The notes under the pieces: model-generated
Database searches by the model: none
What the model saw: the letters and a program-made list of their open reading frames with translations, nothing else
What the model was told of the DNA's origin: nothing
Shown: positions 50,780-58,524 of the stretch, piece after piece
Layout: every line of letters starts with the position of its first letter
How positions within the stretch are numbered: position 1 is the stretch's first letter
Made by a program: the position numbers and the translations under genes
Source of the DNA: Streptomyces sp. LHD-70
GTDB lineage: Bacteria; Actinomycetota; Actinomycetes; Streptomycetales; Streptomycetaceae
Direction of reading: 5' to 3'
DNA: 64,000 nt
Assembly (NCBI RefSeq): GCF_031157275.1
Contig: NZ_JAVIFW010000016.1
Span: forward strand, 142,735 to 206,734

Positions 50780-52333
50780 GTGGACGTGCTCGTATCGATC
50801 GCGAAGTTCCTCGTCAACGAGATCCTCAGCGTCCCGGCCTATCTGATCGGCCTGATCACCGCGGCCGGGCTGATCGCGCTGCGCAAGTCGGCGGGGCAGG
50901 TCGTCGGCGGTGCCATCAAGGCCACCCTCGGCTTTCTGCTGATCGGCGCGGGCGCGAGCCTGGTCGTCAGCTCGCTCGCGCCGCTCGGCGAGATGATCCA
51001 GGGCGCGACGGGCGCGCACGGCGTGATCCCCACCAATGAGGCGATCGTCGGCATCGCGCAGGCCGAGTACGGGGCGCGGGTGGCGTGGCTGATGATCCTC
51101 GGCTTCGCGGTGAGCCTGCTGCTCGCGCGGTTCACGCCGTTGCGGTACGTGTTCCTGACGGGACATCACATGCTGTTCATGGCCACGCTGTTGACGATGG
51201 TGCTTGCCACCGCCGGGCACGCCTCGGTCGTCGTCGTGGTCGTCGGCGGCGTGCTCCTCGGCATCATGCTGGTCGCGATGCCCGCGTTCGCGCACCCGTG
51301 GACGAAGCGGGTGACCGGCAACAACACCGTGGCGATCGGGCACTTCGGCACCGCCGGATACATCGCGGCGGGCGCGGCCGGGCAGCTGGTCGGCAAGAAG
51401 AGCCGGTCCACGGAGGACATGAAGCTCCCGGAGGGGCTGCGGTTCCTGCGCGACTCGATGGTGGCGACGGCCCTGTCGATGCTGCTCATCTACCTGATCA
51501 TGGCGGTCGTCTTCCTGGTGAAGGCCGGCGAGGAGACGGCGTTCAAGGCCTTCGCGGGCGACGGCGGCACGGCCGCGACGGACGTCGGCAACTATCTGAT
51601 GCAGTCCGTGATGCAGGGCCTGCAGTTCGGCATCGCGGTCGCGGTGATCCTCTTCGGTGTCCGTACGATCCTCGGCGAGCTGGTGCCCGCCTTCCAGGGC
51701 ATCGCGCAGAAGCTGGTGCCGGGCGCGGTGCCGTCCCTGGACGCGCCGATCGTCTTCCCGTACGCGCAGAACGCGGTGCTCATCGGGTTCATCTCCAGCT
51801 TCATCGGCGGCCTCGTCAGCCTGGGGCTGCTGTCCGCCGTGTTCCATCCGGCGTTCGGTCTCGCGCTGGTCCTGCCCGGTCTGGTGCCGCACTTCTTCAC
51901 GGGCGGCGCGGCCGGGGTGTTCGGCAATGCGACGGGCGGGCGGCGCGGGGCGGTGGTCGGCGCGTTCCTCAACGGGGTGCTGATCACGTTCCTGCCGGCG
52001 CTGCTGCTGAAGGTGCTCGGCGCGTTCGGGGAGGAGAACACGACGTTCGGCGATGCGGACTTCGGCTGGTTCGGGTCGATCGTCGGCAACGCGGCGAAGG
52101 CGGGTTCGGTTGGCGGGGTTGTGCTGATGCTGGTGGTCGGGCTTGTGGTGTTGGGGGCGGCGATTGTCATGCAGAAGCGGGTGGTGGATGTGGGGTGGGA
52201 TCCGGGGGCGAAGAGGGATGCCTACTTCCCGCGGGACAGTGCCCCGGACCCCGGCGAGGGTCCGGCCCCGTCGTCGTACGCGAAGATCACCCCACCGGAG
52301 GGCGCCCCGAAGCCCCCGCCTCCGCCGGGGTAG
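50780..52333 (+). CDS. PTS EIIC membrane component, L-ascorbate (UlaA/SgaT) type
   Basis: 517 residues with about eleven TM helices of the UlaA fold. Family stretches: GFLLIGAGASLVVSSLAPLGEM, AIVGIAQAEYG, GNNTVAIGHFGTAGYIAAG, DAPIVFPYAQNAVLIGF and PHFFTGGAAGVFGNATGGRRG. The C-terminal Pro-rich tail (TPPEGAPKPPPPPG) is extra. GTG start. The substrate may be ascorbate or another sugar acid; no UlaD/E/F enzymes are adjacent. Confidence 0.92.
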   Translation: MDVLVSIAKFLVNEILSVPAYLIGLITAAGLIALRKSAGQVVGGAIKATLGFLLIGAGASLVVSSLAPLGEMIQGATGAHGVIPTNEAIVGIAQAEYGARVAWLMILGFAVSLLLARFTPLRYVFLTGHHMLFMATLLTMVLATAGHASVVVVVVGGVLLGIMLVAMPAFAHPWTKRVTGNNTVAIGHFGTAGYIAAGAAGQLVGKKSRSTEDMKLPEGLRFLRDSMVATALSMLLIYLIMAVVFLVKAGEETAFKAFAGDGGTAATDVGNYLMQSVMQGLQFGIAVAVILFGVRTILGELVPAFQGIAQKLVPGAVPSLDAPIVFPYAQNAVLIGFISSFIGGLVSLGLLSAVFHPAFGLALVLPGLVPHFFTGGAAGVFGNATGGRRGAVVGAFLNGVLITFLPALLLKVLGAFGEENTTFGDADFGWFGSIVGNAAKAGSVGGVVLMLVVGLVVLGAAIVMQKRVVDVGWDPGAKRDAYFPRDSAPDPGEGPAPSSYAKITPPEGAPKPPPPPG

Positions 52334-52349
52334 GGGGCGCCTGCGGCGC

Positions 52350-52440
52350 GCTTTCTCCCCGCCCCGCCCCTTCCCTAAAGTCCTCAGCGGACGGCTCTCC
52401 GGGGGCTACGCCCCCGGACCCCGGGGCTGTCGTTCGGCTT
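52350..52440. repeat. Family A-related repeat, reverse orientation, without the main palindrome
   Basis: The reverse complement of 52360-52400 matches the CCGTCCGGCAGGACTTTCGG and GGGAAGGGGCGGGG modules of other copies, followed by a CCGGGGGC/GCCCCCGG small hairpin (52413-52431). It lies directly after the EIIC gene and may act as its terminator. Confidence 0.7.
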
Positions 52441-52444
52441 TCGC

Positions 52445-52479
52445 GCCGTCGTGGCTGGTCGCGCAGTTCCCCGCGCCCC
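52445..52479 (+). repeat. Dispersed repeat family B (uninterrupted copy)
   Basis: GTCGTGGCTGGTCGCGCAGT followed by TCCCCGCGCCCC. The same 30-odd bases occur on the minus strand at 58481-58515 and, interrupted, at 11092-11176. Here it precedes the 3' end of the convergent ABC-F gene. Confidence 0.85.
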
Positions 52480-52508
52480 CATCAGAACCAGCGCGTCCGG
52501 CGCTTGAA

Positions 52509-54128
52509 TCAGCGCGCGCGCTCGACCCGGCGCTCGTCCCACACCGGCTCCGCCGTCTCGCGGACGCGACCGTCGCTGCCGAACACCAGATACCGATCAA
52601 ACGCACGGGCGAACCAGCGGTCGTGGGTGACCGCGAGGACCGTGCCCTGGAAGGATTCCAGGCCCTCCTGGAGGGCCTCCGCGGACTCCAGGTCGAGGTT
52701 GTCCGTCGGCTCGTCGAGGAGCAGGGCCGTGCAGCCCTCCAGTTCGAGGAGCAGGATCTGGAAGCGGGCCTGCTGGCCGCCCGAGAGGCGTTCGAAGGCC
52801 TGCTCCGCCTGGGCCGTCAGCTCGTACCGCCGCAGTCGGGACATCGCGGCGCCCCGGTCCTGCGCGTGCTCGCGCCACAGGATGTCGAGGAGCGTGCGGC
52901 CGAACAGCTCCGGGTGCGCGTGGGTCTGCGCGAAGTGGCCGGGCACGACGCGCGCGCCGAGCTTCCACTCCCCCGTGTGCGTCACGTCCTCACCGGCGAG
53001 GAGGCGCAGGAAGTGGGACTTGCCGGAGCCGTTGGAGCCGAGCACCGCAACCCGCTCGCCGTAGAACACCTCCAGGTCGAACGGGCGCATCAGGCCGGTG
53101 AGTTCGAGGCCGACGCAGGTCACGGCGCGGACGCCGGTACGGCCGCCGTGCAGGCGCATCGTGATGTCCTGCTCGCGGGGCGGCTCGGGCGGCGGCCCGG
53201 CCTCCTCGAACTTGCGCAGGCGGGTCTGCGCGGCCGCATAGCGGGACGCCATCTCGTGGCTGACCGCGGCGGCCTGCCGGAGGTTGATCACGAGCTTCTT
53301 CAGCTGGGCGTGCTTCTCGTCCCAGCGGCGGCGCAACTCCTCGAAGCGGGCGAAGCGCTCCCGCCGCGCCTCGTGGTACGTGCCGAAGCCACCGCCATGC
53401 ACCCAGGCGTCGGCACCCGCGGGGCCCGGCTCGACGCTGACGATCTTCTCGGCGGCGCGGGCGAGCAGCTCGCGGTCGTGGGAGACGAAGAGGACGGTCT
53501 TGCGGGTCTCCCGGAGCTTCTCCTCCAGCCAGCGCTTGCCCGGTACGTCGAGGTAGTTGTCCGGCTCGTCGAGGAGCAGAACCTCGTCGGTGCCGCGCAG
53601 CAGCGATTCCAGGACGAGCCGCTTCTGCTCGCCGCCGCTGAGGGTGCGAACGTCACGGAACTGGGCCTTGTCGTACGGCACGCCGAGTGCGGCCATGGTG
53701 CACATGTCCCAGACGGTCTCGGCCTCGTACCCCTGCACCTCGGCCCAGTCGGAGAGGGCCTGCGCGTACTGGAGCTGGGCGGCCTCGTCGTCGACGGTCA
53801 TGAGGGCGTGCTCGGCGGCGTCCACGGCCCGCGCGGCCTCGCGGATGCGCGGCGGGGCGACGGAGACGAGGAGGTCGCGGACGGTGGTCTCGTCGCGTAC
53901 GGAGCCGACGAACTGCGGCATGACGCCGAGGCCGCCGGTGACGTTGACGCTGCCGCCGTGCGGTTGCAGCTCGCCGGAGAGCAGCCGCAGCAGGGTCGTC
54001 TTCCCGGCGCCGTTCGGCCCGACGAGCGCGACGACCGCACCCTCACCGACCCGGAACGAGACGTCGCCGAGCAGGGTGCGCCCGTCGGGGAGGTGGTATT
54101 CGAGGTGTGCGGCTTCCAAGTGACCCAT
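52509..54128 (-). CDS. ABC-F family ATPase (ribosome-associated, duplicated ABC domains)
   Basis: 539 residues with two nucleotide-binding domains and no TM helices. Domain 1: Walker A VGPNGAGKTTLLR, signature TLSGGEQKRLVLE, Walker B VLLLDEPDNYLDVPGK. Domain 2: GSNGSGKSHFLR, RLSGGQQARFQILL, LLLDEPTDNLDLESAE. ABC-F proteins act on the ribosome E-site, as translation factors or antibiotic-protection proteins. ATG 54128. A GAGAC-N4-GTCTC dyad lies upstream in the divergent promoter region. Confidence 0.92.
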   Translation of the reverse strand: MGHLEAAHLEYHLPDGRTLLGDVSFRVGEGAVVALVGPNGAGKTTLLRLLSGELQPHGGSVNVTGGLGVMPQFVGSVRDETTVRDLLVSVAPPRIREAARAVDAAEHALMTVDDEAAQLQYAQALSDWAEVQGYEAETVWDMCTMAALGVPYDKAQFRDVRTLSGGEQKRLVLESLLRGTDEVLLLDEPDNYLDVPGKRWLEEKLRETRKTVLFVSHDRELLARAAEKIVSVEPGPAGADAWVHGGGFGTYHEARRERFARFEELRRRWDEKHAQLKKLVINLRQAAAVSHEMASRYAAAQTRLRKFEEAGPPPEPPREQDITMRLHGGRTGVRAVTCVGLELTGLMRPFDLEVFYGERVAVLGSNGSGKSHFLRLLAGEDVTHTGEWKLGARVVPGHFAQTHAHPELFGRTLLDILWREHAQDRGAAMSRLRRYELTAQAEQAFERLSGGQQARFQILLLELEGCTALLLDEPTDNLDLESAEALQEGLESFQGTVLAVTHDRWFARAFDRYLVFGSDGRVRETAEPVWDERRVERAR

Positions 54129-54225
54129 GGTTCCGCATTCTCGACGGGCGGCGGCGAGCAGGGCAAACGCGTTTCCCTCAGCCGTTCCCTCAGCCGCCCT
54201 CGGGTCCATGGTGCGTCCATATTGC

Positions 54226-54239
54226 GAGACGTCGGTCTC
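54226..54239. promoter_or_regulatory. Inverted repeat in the ABC-F / methyltransferase divergent region
   Basis: GAGAC-GTCG-GTCTC, 98 bp from the ABC-F start and 85 bp from the methyltransferase start. The arms are short but exact; a regulator cannot be named. Confidence 0.3.
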
Positions 54240-54323
54240 ATTATGTGGCGGCGGCGCGTACGGTGGCGTCATCGCTTCCGGAGCCTGTACGGGGGTCCGG
54301 GCGTCGAGTGAGGAGACCGGGCC

Positions 54324-55133
54324 ATGCCGAAGGAGACCGCCGTCTACACCCACGGGCACCACGCGTCCGTGCTGCGCTCGCACACCTGGCGGACCGCCGC
54401 CAACTCCGCCGCGTACCTCGTCGGCGAGCTGAAGCCGCACATGGCGGTCCTGGACGTCGGCTGCGGACCGGGCACCATCACCGCCGACCTGGCCGCCCTG
54501 GTCCCGCAGGGCCACGTCACCGGAGTCGACGCGGCGCCCGGCATCCTCGACCAGGCGCGCGCCACGGCGGCCGAACGCGGCCTGGACAACGTGGAGTTCG
54601 CGGTCGCCGACGTGCACGCGCTCGACTTCCCGGACGACACGTTCTGCGTGGCCCACGCCCACCAGGTGCTGCAGCACGTCGGCGATCCGGTGCAGGCGCT
54701 GCACGAACTGCGGCGCGTGGTCAAGCCCGGCGGCATCGTCGCCGTACGCGACTCCGACTACGCGGCGATGACCTGGTACCCGCGCACGCCCGGCCTGGAC
54801 GACTGGCTGGAGCTGTACGAGCGGGTGGCCCGCGCCAACGGCGGCGAGCCGGACGCGGGCCGCAGGCTCAAGTCGTGGGCCCTGGAGGCGGGCTTCACGG
54901 ACCTCACGGCGACGTCCTCGACCTGGACCTTCAGCACGGAGGAGGAGCGCGCCTGGTGGAGCGGCCTGTGGGCGGAGCGCACCACGGACTCCTCGTACGC
55001 CCGCCGTGCCACCGAGTCCGGCCACGCGGACGAGGCGGCGCTCGCCGCGATCTCGGCAGCCTGGCGCGCGTGGGGTGAGCAGCCGGACGGCTGGTTCGCG
55101 GTGCTGCACGGGGAGCTGCTCTGCCGGGTGTGA
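54324..55133 (+). CDS. SAM-dependent methyltransferase (UbiE/Methyltransf_11 type)
   Basis: 269 residues. Motif I VLDVGCGPGTITADLAALVP, VTGVDAAPGIL, motif II region FAVADVHALDFPDDTFCVAHAHQVLQH, and VVKPGGIVAVRDSDY. Typical small-molecule or quinone C/O-methyltransferase. ATG at 54324 with GGAGACCGGGCC upstream. It is divergent from the ABC-F gene. Confidence 0.88.
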   Translation: MPKETAVYTHGHHASVLRSHTWRTAANSAAYLVGELKPHMAVLDVGCGPGTITADLAALVPQGHVTGVDAAPGILDQARATAAERGLDNVEFAVADVHALDFPDDTFCVAHAHQVLQHVGDPVQALHELRRVVKPGGIVAVRDSDYAAMTWYPRTPGLDDWLELYERVARANGGEPDAGRRLKSWALEAGFTDLTATSSTWTFSTEEERAWWSGLWAERTTDSSYARRATESGHADEAALAAISAAWRAWGEQPDGWFAVLHGELLCRV

Positions 55134-55290
55134 GCACCCCGCCTCCGCCACCCCGCCTCCGCCACCCGGGGCCCGCCACCCCGGGCCCGCCACGCGGCCG
55201 GAAAGCACCCCTGGCAGTTGATTCAGTGAGCAACTAGCCTCGCCGAGCATGCAGGCTCAACTGGGTTCGGCACGGTGAAAGTTGAAGGCC

Positions 55291-56266
55291 ATGACGGCGG
55301 CAACCGTAGGGCTCGTCCTGGCAGCCGCAGGCTGTTCCGGGGGGGGCGGACGGGAGAGCCGGGGGCAAGGCGGGCGGCCTGGAGCAGAGCACCGTCACCG
55401 TCGCCTCGCTGCCCTTGGTGGACGTGGCGCCGCTGCACATCGCGGTCGAGCGGAAGCTCTTCGAGAAGGAGGGCCTGACCGTGCGGGTCAAGCCCGTGCA
55501 GCAGTCCGTCCAGGCCCTGCCCGCGCTCGCCAACGGGCAGCTCGACGTCATCGCGGGCGTCAACTACGTCACGTTCCTGCAGGCCAGGGAGAAGGGCGCC
55601 CTCGACCCGCGGATCCTCGCCGAGGGCGCCACCCTCTCGCCCGGAATGATGGACGCCGTCGTGCCGAAGGACTCGCCGGTCAAGTCGGCCGCCGACCTCA
55701 AGGGCAAGTCGGTCGCCGTGAACATCCTCAACAACATCCAGTCGCTGACCTTCGACGCGGTGCTCGCGAAGGACCAGGCGGGACCGGTGAAGTACCGGCA
55801 GATCCCCTTCCCGCAGATGGGCGTCGCCCTGGAGGAGAAGCAGGTGGACGCCGCACACGTCGTCGAGCCGTTCCTGTCGGACGTGAAGAGGAAGCTCGGC
55901 GCGCGCGTCGTCGCCGAGGGCGGGGCGTCCCCCGTGCGGGGCCTGCCGATCAGCGGGTACGTCAGCACCGACACGTTCGCCGAGGAGACCCCCCGTACCG
56001 CCGCGGCCTTCCGGCGTGCCATCCGCAAGGCGCGGGCGCTCGCCGAGCGGGACCGGGCCTCCGTCGACGCGGTCCTGCCGGGGTATGCGCGGATCACGCC
56101 CGAGCGGGCCCGCGAGCTGACGCTGCCGGGCTTTCCGGACGAGTCCGATCCGCGGCGGATGGAGAAGCTGGTCGACCTGATGGTGCGGGAGAAGCTGCTC
56201 AAGAAGGCGGTCGACCCGGCCGAGTTGATGAGCGTCGACGGCCCCGACAGCACCCGAGAAAAGTGA
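55291..56266 (+). pseudogene. ABC transporter substrate-binding lipoprotein (NitT/TauT/ThiY-like), frameshifted
   Basis: The signal peptide and lipobox (MTAATVGLVLAAAGCSG) lie in one frame, and the binding domain (STVTVASLPLVDVAPLHIAV ... NGQLDVIAGVNYVTFLQAREK) in another. Removing one G from the G8 run at 55339-55346 joins them into a continuous 324-residue NitT/TauT-type protein that reads CSGGADGRAGGKAGG across the join. TTG 55282 is an alternative start. Either a real homopolymer frameshift or a sequencing error. It heads a broken operon with a deleted permease and no ATPase. Confidence 0.85.
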
Positions 56267-56792
56267 TGACACAGGGTGACATGAATTCCGGGTGGCCAGG
56301 TCCCGTGACGCACCTCTTCCGCTGGGGCGTGCTCGTGCTGGCCGTTCTCCTCTGGCAGTTGGCGGCCGGAGCGCACGCCAGTGTGTTCTTCCCGCCGCCG
56401 TCGACGATCGCCGCGCACATGCGCGGTCTGTGGTTCGACGGGCCTGTGGCGCACGCCTTCCTCTCCGAGACCGCCGTCGGGAACATCCTGCCGAGCGTCG
56501 CCAGGATGGGCGCCGGGTTCCTGCTCGCCGCCGCGCTCGGCGTGGTCCTCGGCCTGGCCCTCGGCCGCTCCGCGTACGCGCACGCCGCCCTGTCATGGTC
56601 TTCTCCGAGCTGCTGCCCGGCACGGCCGACGGCCTCGGCTTCCAGCTCACCGACGCGCAGAGCCGCTCCGACCTGCTGACGGTCTGGTCGGTGATCGTGC
56701 TCCTCGGCATCCTCGGATATCTGTGCAACGCCGCGCTGCTCGGCGTGGAGCGGCGGCTGCTCGGCTGGCACACCGGCGCGCGCGGCGGCTGA
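56266..56792 (+). pseudogene. ABC transporter permease (SsuC/TauC-like), internally deleted
   Basis: Residues from MTQGDMNSGW to LALGRSAYAHAAL are the normal N-terminal half of a NitT/TauT permease. The frame then changes, and VMVFSELLPGTADGLGFQLT to LLGWHTGARGG resumes as the normal C-terminal end. About 80 codons holding the central helices and the EAA-type ATPase-docking loop are missing near 56595. The start overlaps the binding-protein stop (TGATG). Not functional as a permease. Confidence 0.85.
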
Positions 56793-56844
56793 CCACACCT
56801 GCCCGGACCTGTACGACTTCCCCTCCGCGCAGAGGAGTTGACCG

Positions 56845-58464
56845 ATGGCCCCGCTGATCCCCCTGCCCCCGCCGACGACGACCGTACGGGACGCGGTCCT
56901 GGACCTGTGCCGGCGCACGGGCATGACGACGGTGTTCGGCAACCCCGGCTCCACGGAGCTGCGCATGCTCCGCGACTGGCCCGCCGACTTCCGGTACGTA
57001 CTCGGCCTGCAGGAGTCCGTGGCCGTCGCCATGGCCGCCGGGCACGCCCTCGGCACGGGCCGTGCGGCACTGGTGAACCTGCACTCGGCGGGCGGGGTCG
57101 GGCACAGCCTCGGCGCGGTCTTCAACGCGTACCGCGACCGGGTGCCCGTCGTGATCGTCGCGGGCCAGCAGTCCCGTGCGCTCCTCCCCCTGCACCCGTT
57201 CCTCGGCGCCGACGAGCCCGCCGAATTCCCCCGCCCGTACGTGAAGTGGAGCCGCCAGCCCGCACGCGCCGAGGACGTACCGGCCGCGCTCGCCGAGGCG
57301 CACCGGGTGGCGATGACGCATCCGCGCGGACCGGTGTTCCTCTCCGTGCCGGAGGACGACTGGGACGCACCGGCCGAGCCCGTGGCGCCGCGCACCGTGC
57401 ACGGCACCTTCACGGCCACACCCGACGCCCTCGCCGAACTCGCCAACCGGCTCGACGGGTGCGCCCGGCCCGCGCTCGTGGTGGGGCCCGGCGTGGACGA
57501 CGAGGGCGCGCTCGACGAGGTGCTGGCGCTCGCCGAGCGGACCCGCGCCGGGGTGTGGATCAGCCCGATGTCGGGCCGCTCCGGCTTCCCCGAGACCCAC
57601 CCCCTCTTCCAGGGCTTCCTGCCGCCGGTACGGGAGCAGTTGGCGGACCGGCTCGCGGGCTGCGACGTGGTGGTCGCGCTCGGCGCGCCGCTGTTCACGT
57701 ACCACGTCAGCGGTACGGGGCCGCTGCTCGCCGACGGCTGCGCACTGTTCCACCTGGACTGCGACCCGGCGCAGGCGGCGTGGCTGCCGGTCGGCACGAG
57801 CATCCTGACGACGCTGCGGGCGGGCGTCGAGACGCTCACGTCGATGCTGAAACCGGCCACGCGGACGGCTCCTCCGCCGCGCCCGCAGGTCGCCCCGGCC
57901 GTCCCGACGGACCCGCCGTCGGCGGCGTACGTCCTGGACACCCTGGCCGAACTCCTGCCTCCGGAGCGGGTGTTGGTGGAGGAGGTGCCGAGCCACCGCG
58001 AGGCGCTGCACGCGCGGGTGCCGGTCCGGCGGGCGGGTGCGTTCCTCACCACGGGCAGCGGCGCCCTCGGCTGGGGCCTGCCCCTCGCGGTGGGCCGCGC
58101 GCTCGCCGGGGGCGGGCGGGTGGTGTGCGTGGTGGGCGACGGTTCCGCGATGTACTCGGTGCAGGCGATCTGGTCGGCGGTACGGCACCGGGCGCCGGTG
58201 ACGTTCGTGGTGTTGGACAACGGGGGCTACGAGGCGGTCAAGGCCCTCGGCCGCCGCCTGGGCGCGGAGGAGATCCCGGGCACGGACATCGGCGGCATCG
58301 ACTTCGCGGCTCTCGCGGCGTCGTTCGGATGCGCGGCGACGGAGGTGGACTCGCCGGAACTTCTCCGGCCCGAGCTGGTCCGTGCGCTGGAACCCGCGGG
58401 CGGGGGGCCGGTGCTGGTGCGGGTCCGGGTGCGGCGGGAGCGGGGGGCGGCGTACGGCGATTGA
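56845..58464 (+). CDS. mdlC: Benzoylformate decarboxylase-like ThDP enzyme
   Basis: 539 residues, three-domain ThDP fold. Glu57 (LQESVAVAMAAGHALG), His80 (NLHSAGGVGHSLGA), Ser36 (FGNPGSTELR) and the distal FTYH match the benzoylformate decarboxylase catalytic set with an offset of ten. The ThDP/Mg motif GDGSAMYSVQ...FVVLDNGGY is intact. It would decarboxylate an aryl or branched 2-oxoacid to the aldehyde. GAGGAG precedes the ATG. It follows the broken ABC transporter, which may once have fed it. Confidence 0.88.
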   Translation: MAPLIPLPPPTTTVRDAVLDLCRRTGMTTVFGNPGSTELRMLRDWPADFRYVLGLQESVAVAMAAGHALGTGRAALVNLHSAGGVGHSLGAVFNAYRDRVPVVIVAGQQSRALLPLHPFLGADEPAEFPRPYVKWSRQPARAEDVPAALAEAHRVAMTHPRGPVFLSVPEDDWDAPAEPVAPRTVHGTFTATPDALAELANRLDGCARPALVVGPGVDDEGALDEVLALAERTRAGVWISPMSGRSGFPETHPLFQGFLPPVREQLADRLAGCDVVVALGAPLFTYHVSGTGPLLADGCALFHLDCDPAQAAWLPVGTSILTTLRAGVETLTSMLKPATRTAPPPRPQVAPAVPTDPPSAAYVLDTLAELLPPERVLVEEVPSHREALHARVPVRRAGAFLTTGSGALGWGLPLAVGRALAGGGRVVCVVGDGSAMYSVQAIWSAVRHRAPVTFVVLDNGGYEAVKALGRRLGAEEIPGTDIGGIDFAALAASFGCAATEVDSPELLRPELVRALEPAGGGPVLVRVRVRRERGAAYGD

Positions 58465-58480
58465 GTTTTCCCCTCGCTTT

Positions 58481-58515
58481 CAGGGGCGCGGGGAACTGCG
58501 CGACCAGCCACGACG
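58481..58515 (-). repeat. Dispersed repeat family B (reverse-strand copy)
   Basis: Reverse complement of the 52445-52479 unit, in the 60-bp convergent space between the decarboxylase and transketolase genes. Confidence 0.85.
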
Positions 58516-58524
58516 GCGCAGCAG

